A stretch of 64,000 bases of DNA from CAZJWR01 sp964549765 (GTDB lineage Bacteria > Zixibacteria > MSB-5A5 > GN15 > JAAZOE01): NCBI GenBank assembly GCA_964549765.1, contig CAZJWR010000004.1, positions 52,941 to 116,940 of the forward strand, read 5' to 3'. A program made the translations under genes and the position numbers. Positions 8,315 through 17,990 of this stretch are shown here, in pieces. Under the pieces are notes generated by a model. The model was not told where the DNA came from and did no database searches. It worked only from the letters and a program-made list of their open reading frames with translations. The number at the start of each line of letters is the position of its first letter. Position 1 is the stretch's first letter.

Positions 8315-9442
8315 TTAATCGGTACGGCTTTGGTGACCTGTGCCACTGGTCTCTCCTTTGGTATGCGCCAGTTGTATAATTTCGCGTGCGATATCGGCCG
8401 CTGCTTGCGGTCGTCCCAGTCTGCGGGCGGCTTCCCGCATCGACGGCAATCGTCCCGATCGTATTATCTGAACCGCCCGATCCAGCAGGCGGATATTGTC
8501 CAGTTCCGCATCCGGTATGATCTCGGCCGCGCCCGCGGCCACGACTTCGGAAGCGTTGTGCGTCTGGTGGTCGGCGGTGGCATGCGGATAGGGAACGAGG
8601 ACTGCCGGGATACCGCAGGCCGTCAGTTCGGCGATCGTCAGCGCCCCCGCTCGCGCCACGGCCACGTCGGCGGCGGCATAAACCAGGTCCATTTCATCAG
8701 AAAACGGGAAAAGGGACACGACAAAGTCCTTTTTGTCAGCCCGAGCGGCTACCTCCGTGTAGTCCCTTTTCCCGCATTGCCAAAGTAACTGCATGGTGTC
8801 ATCGAGACTATCCAAACTTGCCAGAACAGCCTCGTTTATCCTCCGCGCGCCCTGGGAACCACCCAGGACGAGTATTGTCGTTCGATCTTTTTTCAATCCA
8901 AATTTTTCCAGCGCCGCCTCGCGATTGCCGTATGTGAGCGAACGCCTGATGGGATTGCCCAGGCGGCGGTGCGTGATATTCGCCGGAAGGTATTCCTCGG
9001 CCTTCCGATAGGCAGTGAAAACGACGTTCGTTTTGGACGCCAGTTTGCGCGTTACCAAACCGGGGTAGCTGTTTTGTTCCTGCAGCGCCCGGGGAATTTT
9101 TTTCAATGCCGCCGCAATTATCACCGGCCCCGCCACATATCCGCCGGTGCCGACAACGACGTCCGGTTTGAACCGGCTGCATATGCGCACCGATTGTATA
9201 ACCGCGACGAGCAGTCGAATGGGGAACATTACCAGCGACAGCGATATCGTTCGCGCCAGGCCGCGCATGGCGATCAATGTCAACGGATATCCCAATTTGT
9301 TTCGCATTCGATATTCGATTCCATAACGGGTGCCGACGAATTCGATTCGGCTTTCTTTTTCGAGAGCCATGATCTCCTCGGCGATTGCCAATGCCGGAAA
9401 CAAGTGCCCGCCGGTGCCTCCGCCCGCGAATAGTACTCTCAT
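8315..9442 (-). CDS. murG: Lipid II synthase MurG (GlcNAc transferase)
   Basis: 375-residue peripheral inner-membrane GT28 enzyme that transfers GlcNAc from UDP-GlcNAc to lipid I. It begins with MRVLFAGGGTGGHLFPALA, the hallmark MurG G-loop, and has GTGGYVAGPV, QEQNSYPG, a second G-loop GGSQGARRIN and the donor-binding YPHATADHQTHNA. The open frame extends upstream to 9682, but that part is ftsW read in another frame. The ATG at 9442 overlaps the ftsW stop (ATGA) and is preceded by a purine-rich GATGAGGGTGGCGG. Confidence 0.96.
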   Translation of the reverse strand: MRVLFAGGGTGGHLFPALAIAEEIMALEKESRIEFVGTRYGIEYRMRNKLGYPLTLIAMRGLARTISLSLVMFPIRLLVAVIQSVRICSRFKPDVVVGTGGYVAGPVIIAAALKKIPRALQEQNSYPGLVTRKLASKTNVVFTAYRKAEEYLPANITHRRLGNPIRRSLTYGNREAALEKFGLKKDRTTILVLGGSQGARRINEAVLASLDSLDDTMQLLWQCGKRDYTEVAARADKKDFVVSLFPFSDEMDLVYAAADVAVARAGALTIAELTACGIPAVLVPYPHATADHQTHNASEVVAAGAAEIIPDAELDNIRLLDRAVQIIRSGRLPSMREAARRLGRPQAAADIAREIIQLAHTKGETSGTGHQSRTD

Positions 9443-10545
9443 GCCGCCACCCTCATCTTTCCGCGGGACAGGTTCAGCAGCACGCCGACGGCGGCCGAGG
9501 ACATCACCAGCGACGATCCGCCGTAGCTCAGGAACGGGAGGGTCAGTCCGGTGGTCGGAATCAGGCCGAGCACGACGGCGATATTGATGATGATATTGAT
9601 CGCCAGGCAGATCGTCAGTCCCGCCGCCAGCAGAAAGCGGAATCGATCTTCCTGCGCCCCGGCGATGCGAATTCCCCGCCATATCAACCCGGCCAGCAGT
9701 CCCAGCACGACCGTCAATCCCACCAGGCCGAGTTCCTCGCCCATGGAGGCAAAAATGAAATCGGTATGCGGCTCAGGCAGGAAAAATTGCTTGAAAACAC
9801 CGTCGCCCAATCCGACACCGAAAACTCCGCCGCAGGCCAGCGACAAAATCGACTGCTTGACCTGATGCGGCGCCAGCATGGGATTGCCGAGCGAGGCGAT
9901 GAAACTGTCGACCCGGCTGCGTTTGTATCCGACGACAAAGACCAGCAGGTAGACCGAGGACAGCGAACCGGCCAGAGCAAAAACCAAATGTGTCAGCCGG
10001 GCGCCGGCGAGGAACAGAATCAGCACGACCGTGGCGCCCAGCACCAGGACCGATCCGAGATCCGGTTCGAGCACGATAAGAATGACGCCGACGCCGACCA
10101 GCGGCCCATACGGCCAGCGATACAGACGGAAATCATCAAGAGTACGGCCTTTTTGCGACAGGGAATGCGCCAGGTAAAAGACGAGCACGTATTTGAACAG
10201 CTCCGACGGCTGGAGCGTGATGAATCCGAGCGACAGCCAGCGGTGCGTATCGCGAATCGCCGGGGTCAGGAAGACAACCACAAGCAACAGCAAGCCGAAC
10301 AGTAGCGACGGGACGATCCATTGACGCAGCCACGTCAGATCCACTCGCGCTGCGGCATACATGGCCGCAAACGCCAGCACCAGCCAGATCAATTGCCGTT
10401 TGAGGAAAAAGGCATGGCTGGAAAATCTCTCACTGGCGTCGGCGATGGCGCTCGACGACGAGTACACCATGACTGTCCCGATCAGGATCAAGGCCGAGAC
10501 GATCAGGAAGAGCATGAAATCGATGCTTTGCTCTTTAGACTTCAA
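9439..10545 (-). CDS. ftsW: Septal peptidoglycan polymerase FtsW (SEDS family)
   Basis: About 368 residues with ten hydrophobic segments. SEDS glycosyltransferase that polymerises lipid II at the septum with its partner FtsI. Recognisable motifs are VMVYSSSSA in helix 1, GFITLQPSELFK, LEPDLGSVLV and the C-terminal TTGLTLPFLSYGGSSL. Start choice is uncertain. A TTG at 10545 (MKSKEQSIDFML) keeps the usual cytoplasmic lead-in and has GGGAG upstream. The first ATG at 10515 would remove it. The TTG start overlaps the end of murD by 11 bp. The open frame further upstream to 10707 is murD antiphase and was discarded. Confidence 0.93.
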   Translation of the reverse strand: MKSKEQSIDFMLFLIVSALILIGTVMVYSSSSAIADASERFSSHAFFLKRQLIWLVLAFAAMYAAARVDLTWLRQWIVPSLLFGLLLLVVVFLTPAIRDTHRWLSLGFITLQPSELFKYVLVFYLAHSLSQKGRTLDDFRLYRWPYGPLVGVGVILIVLEPDLGSVLVLGATVVLILFLAGARLTHLVFALAGSLSSVYLLVFVVGYKRSRVDSFIASLGNPMLAPHQVKQSILSLACGGVFGVGLGDGVFKQFFLPEPHTDFIFASMGEELGLVGLTVVLGLLAGLIWRGIRIAGAQEDRFRFLLAAGLTICLAINIIINIAVVLGLIPTTGLTLPFLSYGGSSLVMSSAAVGVLLNLSRGKMRVAA

Positions 10546-11941
10546 CGGTCGATCCGCTCCCTTTGCCGTTTTTGAGTTTGCCGACGATTTCCTTGAAATC
10601 GCGACCCCGCTCTTCGTAATTGCGATACATATCGAAACTGGCGCATCCCGGTGACAGCAGCACCGTCTCTCCCGGATGCGACAGGTCAAAAGCTTTCTGC
10701 ACAGCATCCGCCATCGAGTCGGCCATGACGACCGGAATATGCCGTCCTAACTGCTCGAAAATCTTCTCCCTGGCTTCGCCGATTAAGATCAAATTGCGTA
10801 CCTTGCCCGACGCCGCCGGCAGCAGCCGGGTGAAATCCCCGGCCTTGTCGCGCCCTCCGGCGATCAAATTTATCTTGCCCGGCATCGACTTGATGGCGAC
10901 GATGACGGCATCGACATTGGTGCCCTTGGAATCGTTGACGAACCTGACGCCTCCGATTGTCGCCACCTCCTCCAGCCGGTGTTCGACGCCGGCGAATCGT
11001 TCAAGGACAGCCGCGATGGTATCGGGTGCGATGCCGCACACCAGCGCCGCGGCGGCGGCCGCCGCGGCATTGGAGCGATTGTGCGGCCCGGGGATGCGGA
11101 TGCGCGCAATATCAATGATGTCGATATCTTTCCCGCCCAGCCGACCGAAAAGTCTCTCTCCCCTCTGGAAGACACCCTCCGGCGGTTCCCCGGTGAATTG
11201 CTTGTCATCGATTGAAAATAGAAGACGTTGCGACCGAAACGGATATTCCCACCCCATGACGACCGGATCATCGGCGTTGAGTACGGCATAATGTTCGGCC
11301 GTCTGGTTTTCGAACAGCCTGAATTTGGCGGCAGCGTAGCTGTCGAATGAATCATAGCGATCAAGATGATCGGGCGTGATATTCAGCAATACGCCAACGT
11401 ACGGCGCGAACTGCTCGATCCGTTCGAGCTGGAACGACGATACTTCGATGACCGCCAGACCGTCCTCGGGAAGACGCCGGGCGACTTTGGCAAACGGCGT
11501 TCCGATATTGCCGCCGACGACGGTCGGTATGCCGGACGCCTTACATATTTCACCCAGCAGGGTGGTGGTCGTCGTTTTGCCGTTCGAACCGGTCACGGCC
11601 AGCACCCGTCCCCGGCAGACCCAGTAGGCCAATTCGATTTCGGAAAAGACGGGAATGCCGATCTCAGCAACCTTCTGAAGTATGTCCACGGTCGACGGCA
11701 CGCCCGGCGACAATATCAAATAGTCGCATTCGAGCAGTCTGTCGCTGTGGCCGCCGCATTCGAATTCAATATGTTTTTCTTCGAGGCGCGAAACCGCCTC
11801 TTCCAGTTTCTCGCAGGGCATGATGTCGGAGACGAAGGGAATACCTTCCAGCTCCCGCACCAGCAGAGCCGACGCCAATCCCGAGCGGGCCATACCGACG
11901 ATCCCGACTTTTCGTCCCTTTATGCGATCAATGCGATTCAT
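10535..11941 (-). CDS. murD: UDP-N-acetylmuramoylalanine--D-glutamate ligase
   Basis: 468-residue cytoplasmic Mur ligase that adds D-Glu. It shows N-terminal KVGIVGMARSGLA, the ATP loop AVTGSNGKTTTTTLLGE (about 115-131), NITPDHLDRY, and NDSKGTNVDA and GGRDKAGDF in the C-terminal domain, which together identify MurD. The open frame continues to 12607, but that stretch lies inside mraY. The ATG at 11941 forms an ATGA overlap with the mraY stop. It sits between mraY and ftsW, the standard dcw position. Confidence 0.96.
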   Translation of the reverse strand: MNRIDRIKGRKVGIVGMARSGLASALLVRELEGIPFVSDIMPCEKLEEAVSRLEEKHIEFECGGHSDRLLECDYLILSPGVPSTVDILQKVAEIGIPVFSEIELAYWVCRGRVLAVTGSNGKTTTTTLLGEICKASGIPTVVGGNIGTPFAKVARRLPEDGLAVIEVSSFQLERIEQFAPYVGVLLNITPDHLDRYDSFDSYAAAKFRLFENQTAEHYAVLNADDPVVMGWEYPFRSQRLLFSIDDKQFTGEPPEGVFQRGERLFGRLGGKDIDIIDIARIRIPGPHNRSNAAAAAAAALVCGIAPDTIAAVLERFAGVEHRLEEVATIGGVRFVNDSKGTNVDAVIVAIKSMPGKINLIAGGRDKAGDFTRLLPAASGKVRNLILIGEAREKIFEQLGRHIPVVMADSMADAVQKAFDLSHPGETVLLSPGCASFDMYRNYEERGRDFKEIVGKLKNGKGSGSTVEV

Positions 11942-13023
11942 CGTATCTTCAACGTGGTTAGGGTTATCAAGGCAAAGATTGCGCCGATGATCCAGAACCG
12001 GACCACCACCTGGGATTCCTTCCATCCCATTAATTCGAAATGATGATGCAAGGGCGCCATTTTGAAAATCCGTTTGGAACGCAGACGGTACGACGTCACC
12101 TGGAGGATGACCGACAACGCTTCGGCCACGAACACACCGCCGACGATAACCAGCAGAAGTTCCTTCTTGATCAGAATGGCAATGGCTCCCAGAGCGCCAC
12201 CCAGCGCCAGGGCGCCGGTATCGCCCATGAACACCTGTGCCGGCGGCGCATTGAACCAGAGAAACCCCAGTGAAGCGCCGATGACGGCGGCACAATAAAC
12301 GGCCAACTCGCCCGAACCGGGTAGGTACTCGATGGCGAGATAGGACGAGAAGTCGGCGCGGCCGGAAATATAGGTCAGTCCGGCGAAGGCGATAAAGCAG
12401 AACGCCGAAAGTCCGATGGCCAGTCCGTCGAGACCGTCCGTCAGGTTCACGGCATTCGAGGTCCCCGTGATCACGACAATGATAAACGGGATATACAGGA
12501 TACCGAGCTTGAGAATATAGTTCTTGAAAAACGGGATGCTGGTATCGCTTGAAAAAACACCGCCCGGCGGGAAATAATACAACAACAGGCCGAACAGCAG
12601 CCCGCATAACACCTGGCCGATGAATTTTTTCCGCCCCACCAGACCCCGATGCTGATGTTTTTTGGCCTTGAGGAAGTCGTCCATGAAACCGATGGCGCCC
12701 ATCCAGACCGTCACGAGCAGGATCAGGAGCACATACCGGTTGGCAAGGTCAGCCCAGAGTATGGTCGGCAGAAGCACGGCGAAGAGGATCATGATGCCGC
12801 CCATCGTCGGCGTGCCCTCTTTGGCCTTGTGCGTCTCCGGACCCTCGGCGCGAATCTTTTCCTTAACCTGGAAGCGATGCAGCAAACGCAGGAACAACGG
12901 CCCGAAAATCAGCGATATGACCAGCGCCGTCACCGCCGCCGCCGCCGCCCGCGACGTGATGTATCGGAACAGGTTCAGTCCCGATACATACTTGGTCAAA
13001 TATTGAAAAAGATAATATAGCAT
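11938..13023 (-). CDS. mraY: Phospho-N-acetylmuramoyl-pentapeptide transferase
   Basis: 361-residue polytopic inner membrane enzyme that makes lipid I from UDP-MurNAc-pentapeptide and undecaprenyl phosphate. The catalytic aspartates lie in GFMDDFLKAKK (about 113-123) and NLTDGLDGLAIG. The cytoplasmic KAKEGTPTMGGIM signature and the PLHHHFELMGW histidine motif are intact. Length and the roughly ten hydrophobic segments match the family. It is separated from murF by one base and overlaps murD by four. Confidence 0.98.
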   Translation of the reverse strand: MLYYLFQYLTKYVSGLNLFRYITSRAAAAAVTALVISLIFGPLFLRLLHRFQVKEKIRAEGPETHKAKEGTPTMGGIMILFAVLLPTILWADLANRYVLLILLVTVWMGAIGFMDDFLKAKKHQHRGLVGRKKFIGQVLCGLLFGLLLYYFPPGGVFSSDTSIPFFKNYILKLGILYIPFIIVVITGTSNAVNLTDGLDGLAIGLSAFCFIAFAGLTYISGRADFSSYLAIEYLPGSGELAVYCAAVIGASLGFLWFNAPPAQVFMGDTGALALGGALGAIAILIKKELLLVIVGGVFVAEALSVILQVTSYRLRSKRIFKMAPLHHHFELMGWKESQVVVRFWIIGAIFALITLTTLKIR

Positions 13024-13024
13024 T

Positions 13025-14422
13025 TCAGTTATTTGTGAAGGCGGCGCCTTTCAGGCCGATCATGATTTTTTCCATCTGCATCCCCCGCGACCCCTTGCAA
13101 AGTATGAGATCGCCGACACCAATCACTTCCAGCAGCTTGTTTAGCAAATCTTGATGTTTATCGAAATGAAACACGGCGGAACCGCTCATCCCGGCCGCAA
13201 CCGCTCCCTCGGCGATGTGTTGCGACTCGGGTCCGAGACAGAACAGGTAATCGACTCCGATCCGTGCGGCCTCTTCGCCCACCGAGCGATGCAGATCGGC
13301 GGCGGCGGCGCCCAGTTCCAGCATATCGCCGAGCACGGCGATTTTCTTTCCTGAAACGCCGATTTCGTTCATCGAACGCAGACTGCTTATTACCGAGGCC
13401 GGATTGGCGTTGTAGCAGTCAATCACTAGCTGCAATCCCTGATATTCCTCGACCTCAAACCGCATGGATACCGGGCGGAAGGTTGCGAGGCCGCGCGACC
13501 AGTCCTCAGGCCTGCATCCCCATATCGACGAAGCCGCGATAGCAGCGAGGGCATTGTAGACATTGACCCGCCCGAACACGGGCATGGTGATCTTTTGATT
13601 CTCGACAGTGAAGACAATACCTGTCGCCGGAGACATCGAAATATCGCGAGCCATGAACTGACATTCGCTTTCGATTCCAAACCCGACGAATCTGAGAGTG
13701 CGGCGTTCGGCTTCGGCCATCAGATAGGGATCGTCGGCGTTGAGCACGACCGCCGCGCCGATCGGCAGGCGATCGATCAATTCGAATTTGGCTTTGACGA
13801 CATTTTCGATCGTCTTGAGCGTTTCGAGATGTGTCGGGCCGATGTTGGTGATAAGGGCCAGATCCGGCTTGATGACCGACGCCAGCCGCGTCATTTCGCC
13901 CGGCACGGATATGCCCAGTTCGAACACGGCGTATTGCGCATCTTCGGGCATCAGCGCCAGCGAGAGCGGCAGACCGTACAGGTTATTCAGATTGCCCGGC
14001 GAACGATACGCGGCGTACCGCCCGCTGATGATGGCATAAAACATTTCTTTGGTAGTGGTCTTGCCGTTGGATCCGGTGACGGCGGCAAACCGGGCACGGA
14101 GGAAACGCCGGATATACGCCGCCAGATTCAGCAGCGCCTCATGCGTGTCATCGACGGCAAAAATCGGCCCCGTCGTCTCGCCGGAAAATTCGGATAACCG
14201 TGACCGGTTGATAACCACCGCCGCCGCGCCGCGGTTGAAGGCTTCGCGGACGTACGCATGCCCGTCGTTCTTGTCGCCGACGATGGCGAAGAATATCTCA
14301 TCCCGTTTGATCGTCCGGGTATCGATTGACAGTCCGGCGAATGTCCGTTTTCGCCCCGGCCCGCCACTGATGATATCCGGACTCAAAGCCGTCTGTATCA
14401 CATCTGAATTCAAATTGGTCAC
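13025..14422 (-). CDS. murF: UDP-N-acetylmuramoyl-tripeptide--D-alanyl-D-alanine ligase
   Basis: 465-residue cytoplasmic Mur ligase that adds D-Ala-D-Ala to the tripeptide precursor. It has the MurE/MurF-type N-terminal domain (FAGLSIDTRTIKRDEIFFAIVG), the ATP loop AVTGSNGKTTTKEMF (about 114-128), NIGPTHLETL and the C-terminal DCYNANPASV motif specific to MurF. The ATG overlaps the murE stop (ATGA). No ddl is in the window, so D-Ala-D-Ala must come from elsewhere. Confidence 0.97.
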   Translation of the reverse strand: MTNLNSDVIQTALSPDIISGGPGRKRTFAGLSIDTRTIKRDEIFFAIVGDKNDGHAYVREAFNRGAAAVVINRSRLSEFSGETTGPIFAVDDTHEALLNLAAYIRRFLRARFAAVTGSNGKTTTKEMFYAIISGRYAAYRSPGNLNNLYGLPLSLALMPEDAQYAVFELGISVPGEMTRLASVIKPDLALITNIGPTHLETLKTIENVVKAKFELIDRLPIGAAVVLNADDPYLMAEAERRTLRFVGFGIESECQFMARDISMSPATGIVFTVENQKITMPVFGRVNVYNALAAIAASSIWGCRPEDWSRGLATFRPVSMRFEVEEYQGLQLVIDCYNANPASVISSLRSMNEIGVSGKKIAVLGDMLELGAAAADLHRSVGEEAARIGVDYLFCLGPESQHIAEGAVAAGMSGSAVFHFDKHQDLLNKLLEVIGVGDLILCKGSRGMQMEKIMIGLKGAAFTNN

Positions 14423-15891
14423 CTGACTTCGTATCCGTGTTTTTCGAGTTGTTTGGCCGCTTCCTCCCGGTCCGAATAGGGGTGACGGACTCCCTTGATC
14501 TCCTGATAATTTTCCGCGCCTTTGCCGGCCAGCAGGACAACGTCGCCGTCATGGGCCTTATCGAGGATGTGCGCGATGGCCTCTTTTCTGTCTTCGATGA
14601 TTTTCACCTTGGCGCCGCCTTTTAATCCCGGACGAACGTCATCGACGATGCGTTTCAGGTCTTCCGAGCGGGGATTATCCGAGGTAAGCACGGCATAATC
14701 GGCCAGCGATGTTACGGCTTCGCCCATGAGCGGTCGTTTGCCGCGGTCGCGGTCGCCGCCGCAGCCGAACAGCACGAGTATTTTGCCCTGGCTGGTTTCG
14801 CGCAGGGTTTCAATCGTGCGGCGCAATGCATCCGGTGTATGCGCAAAATCTATGAAGACGGAGAACGGTGCGCTGCTGTCAACCCTTTCCAGCCGGCCCG
14901 GCACAACCTCGGCGTTCGCCAGACCTGCCGCCACGGCATCGAGCCCCAGTCCCCCGGCCAGCGCCGCTGTGGATGCCGCCAGGGCGTTATACAGATTATA
15001 CCGCCCGGTCAATTTGCATTCGATTTCGCGCATGCCGTCCGGGGCATGCAATTCGAAATGCGAGCCGGTCGGCCTGAGATTAACCTGCGCCATATGCACA
15101 TCCGCGGATTCATTATCCATCGAATACGACATCTTCCGGCATTGTCCGCGACTGAAGAACGGTTTGAATTCGTCGCAGTCGTAATTGATCGCGGCCCATT
15201 TTTCGGGATCATCCACCATATCCAGCAGGCGGGCCTTGGCGCTGAGGTATTCGTCCATACTGGTGTGGAAGTCGAAATGATCGCGGGTGATATTGGTGAA
15301 TACGGCCACTTTGACTTTCAGATTTTTCACCCGATGCAAAACAAGCGCATGCGACGATATTTCGACCACGGCATGGGTGCATTGGTTTTTCGTCATCATA
15401 TGCAGGAGACGATACATATCGAGCGATTCCGGTGTGGTGCGTCCGGCGGGAATCTGATCCTTGCCGGTATCGTAGACAAGGGAACTGATCAACCCGGCCC
15501 GTTTTCCGGCGGCCTCGATCATCTTCTTTATCAAAAAGCATGTCGTTGTCTTGCCATTGGTCCCGGTGACACCGTAGATATCCAGCAGGCTTTCCGGATG
15601 ACCGTACATCATCGCCGCCAGATCGGCCATGGCGGCCCGGGCGTCGGGGACAATGATTTGCGGGATGGAACGGGGGGCGCGCTTTTCGGTCAATACGGCA
15701 ACGGCGCCGCGGTCGAACGCCTCGTCGATCCAGTCGTTGCCGTCATGCAAAAAACCTTTGACGGCGACAAACAGCGAATCGGGAGTGACCAGCCGAGAAT
15801 GGTATTCCATGCTGGTGATTTCTACGTCATCATCGCCGACGATGACTGCTCCCGGTATCGCCGCCGCTGCTCGTTTCAGTGAGATGGTCAC
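14419..15891 (-). CDS. murE: UDP-MurNAc-L-Ala-D-Glu:meso-DAP ligase
   Basis: 490-residue cytoplasmic Mur ligase adding the third stem residue. The ATP loop is YGVTGTNGKTTTCFL (about 107-121), with TTPESLDMYRLL and NITRDHFDFH downstream. The C-terminal SDNPRSED carries the DNPR signature seen in enzymes using meso-diaminopimelate, so a Gram-negative-type peptidoglycan is predicted. Lysine-type enzymes have a different motif there. It overlaps ftsI by four bases (ATGA) and murF by four. Confidence 0.97.
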   Translation of the reverse strand: MTISLKRAAAAIPGAVIVGDDDVEITSMEYHSRLVTPDSLFVAVKGFLHDGNDWIDEAFDRGAVAVLTEKRAPRSIPQIIVPDARAAMADLAAMMYGHPESLLDIYGVTGTNGKTTTCFLIKKMIEAAGKRAGLISSLVYDTGKDQIPAGRTTPESLDMYRLLHMMTKNQCTHAVVEISSHALVLHRVKNLKVKVAVFTNITRDHFDFHTSMDEYLSAKARLLDMVDDPEKWAAINYDCDEFKPFFSRGQCRKMSYSMDNESADVHMAQVNLRPTGSHFELHAPDGMREIECKLTGRYNLYNALAASTAALAGGLGLDAVAAGLANAEVVPGRLERVDSSAPFSVFIDFAHTPDALRRTIETLRETSQGKILVLFGCGGDRDRGKRPLMGEAVTSLADYAVLTSDNPRSEDLKRIVDDVRPGLKGGAKVKIIEDRKEAIAHILDKAHDGDVVLLAGKGAENYQEIKGVRHPYSDREEAAKQLEKHGYEVR

Positions 15892-17990
15892 GCTCCCGTT
15901 TGTCTTTCACATTCGATTTTTATTTTTCCACCAGCCGGCACCGTTTCGCCGGGGCCGGGGTTTTGCTCCGTCACCCGTCCCACGCCCGACAAATCATAGG
16001 ACAGGCCATAACGATTCAGAATCGATACCGCCTCCCGGATCGTCAGTCCGGTCAGATCCGGAACAGCCACGTCGGGCTGTTCATCCCGGTGCACGTAGCA
16101 GTAGACTCGGCTGCCGGGCTCCACCCAGGTAAAGGCCGCCGGGCGGGTCCCGATAATCGTCCCGCCAGGCCCGGAAAATTCCGCTTCCAATCCGCGCTTG
16201 TGCAGTTGATGGCGGGCCTTATCCCGGGATATCCCGGTCAGGTCGGGGAGGCGCACCATCGGCGGCGCCGCCTCGGGCACGGGGATATCGGCCGTGTCCG
16301 AATCGGATGCTATCGTCATCACCGGCAAATCATATTTGTCGATGGCGGCAAATTTTATGGCAATGTCTCGGAAGGTCGGGCCGGCCGTGTATCCACCGTA
16401 GTGGATCGGCTCCGGCTCATCAAGGACGACGATTCCCGCCACGAGCGGGGAATCGGCGGGGAAATACCCGGCGAACGACGCCATGAAGCGATGCTTGAAA
16501 TATCCGCCGGATTCCAGGTTCGGCTTTTCGGCCGTCCCGGTTTTGGCGGCGATAGCGAACGGCGCGCCCTTGATCGGCTTCCCGGTTCCGCGCTCAACCA
16601 CACCGCGCATGAACGAGTCGAGCGTATCGACGACATCGTCGTCGAGAACCCGGATCGGCCGGGCAACGTGCCGGTTGACTATCTCTCCGTCATCGTTTAT
16701 ACACCCGGCGACGATATACGGCTGACACAAAAATCCGCCCGACGCGACGACGGCGAACGCCTGCGCCATCTGAAGCGGCGTCACCGAGACCCCATGACCG
16801 ATGGCGAACGTGGCCGTCACGAACTTCGACCATCGGTGCGGCGCCTCCAGGATGCCGCCGCTCTCTCCGTTGAGACCGCATCGTGTTTTACGCCCGAATC
16901 CAAGCTTATGCGCCATGGCGAAAACCTTTTCGGCGCCGATTTCATTGGCGATTTTGCCCATGACGATATTGGAGGAATATTCGAATCCCTCGCGGAAGGT
17001 CAGGCTGTCGTACTTGTGATCGTCCCGAAGACGGTTGCGCCCCAGCAACCAGAGCCCGTCTTCGGCGTCGAATTTATCAATCGGCCGTATGCGTCGATCT
17101 TCCAAAGCCGCCGCCGCCGTGACCAACTTGAATACCGATCCCGGTTCGAAGGTACAACTCACGGCATCCAGTTTGACCGGCTTGTCGAACTGCTGCTTTT
17201 TGTCGTCACATCCGGCGGCGGCGAGAATGGCGCCGGTTCGCGGATCGAGAAAAATCGCCATTCCGCCTTTGGCGTGATATTCGGCGAGGGCCTTGGTCAA
17301 TTCCTCCTCGACAATCTGCTGTTTATCCCAGTCCACCGTCAACACGACCGAATTGCCGGGCACCGGCTCCTTTAGCGGCATCTCCTTGATCAGATATTTT
17401 TCGCCGATGCCGTTTTTCTGGATGAGCGACCGCCCCGGCGAGCCGGTGAGATAATCATCCATTACCATTTCGACGCCGGATTGCCCGTGATTATCGAGAT
17501 CGACAAATCCGAGTATGGCCCGCCCGATATTGCCGTAAGGATACTGCCGGGTCGGCTCCTCGCGGAGAAATAAACCGCAAGCGTTATCATTGGCTTGGAA
17601 GCGGGCCAGCTCGCCGGCCGACAATCCGCGCTTGATCCACCGAAACCGTTTCGGCGTCAGCCGGTACTTGCGCTTCAGTACGGCGCGACTTTCACCGAAA
17701 ATGTGCCCGAGCAGGCGATACGATTCGTCGACGTCCTTGCCGTTCAGCGGATAGGCGAACAGGGATTTGAAATTCCCGTTGACGGCGATTTTGTTGCCTT
17801 TAATATCGAATATTTCACCGCGGGCGGCGGGCAATTCGATCGACTGCAGGTATTGCCGCTCGGCCCGTTCCCGCAGCCGGTCGCCCTGGATCACCTGGAC
17901 AAACACCAGGCGGGCAAAAAAGATCACGAATGACATGGCGAACAGAATCGCAATAACACCGATGCGGACTTTCGAATAGTGTGCCTTCAT
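15888..17990 (-). CDS. ftsI: Penicillin-binding protein FtsI with two PASTA domains
   Basis: 700-residue septal transpeptidase. One N-terminal membrane anchor (about 9-30) is followed by the pedestal domain (RGEIFDIKGNKIAV) and the transpeptidase with active-site Ser in EPGSVFKLVT (near residue 285), YSSN and KTGT. It crosslinks septal peptidoglycan with FtsW. Residues from about 570 on hold two PASTA repeats (VRLPDLTGISRDKARHQL, VAVPDLTGLTIREAVSIL), ending in a basic tail. PASTA on FtsI is well known in Gram-positives and also occurs in several FCB lineages; proteobacterial FtsI lacks it. It overlaps ftsL and murE with ATGA junctions. Confidence 0.95.
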   Translation of the reverse strand: MKAHYSKVRIGVIAILFAMSFVIFFARLVFVQVIQGDRLRERAERQYLQSIELPAARGEIFDIKGNKIAVNGNFKSLFAYPLNGKDVDESYRLLGHIFGESRAVLKRKYRLTPKRFRWIKRGLSAGELARFQANDNACGLFLREEPTRQYPYGNIGRAILGFVDLDNHGQSGVEMVMDDYLTGSPGRSLIQKNGIGEKYLIKEMPLKEPVPGNSVVLTVDWDKQQIVEEELTKALAEYHAKGGMAIFLDPRTGAILAAAGCDDKKQQFDKPVKLDAVSCTFEPGSVFKLVTAAAALEDRRIRPIDKFDAEDGLWLLGRNRLRDDHKYDSLTFREGFEYSSNIVMGKIANEIGAEKVFAMAHKLGFGRKTRCGLNGESGGILEAPHRWSKFVTATFAIGHGVSVTPLQMAQAFAVVASGGFLCQPYIVAGCINDDGEIVNRHVARPIRVLDDDVVDTLDSFMRGVVERGTGKPIKGAPFAIAAKTGTAEKPNLESGGYFKHRFMASFAGYFPADSPLVAGIVVLDEPEPIHYGGYTAGPTFRDIAIKFAAIDKYDLPVMTIASDSDTADIPVPEAAPPMVRLPDLTGISRDKARHQLHKRGLEAEFSGPGGTIIGTRPAAFTWVEPGSRVYCYVHRDEQPDVAVPDLTGLTIREAVSILNRYGLSYDLSGVGRVTEQNPGPGETVPAGGKIKIECERQTGA

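Noticed and set aside
8296..8346. N-terminal extension of MurC by 17 residues
   Set aside because: It would overlap murG and lacks family similarity; the ATG at 8295 has a good ribosome site.
15879..17375. 498-codon plus-strand frame opposite ftsI
   Set aside because: Antisense shadow of ftsI; low-complexity Arg/Gly/His composition.
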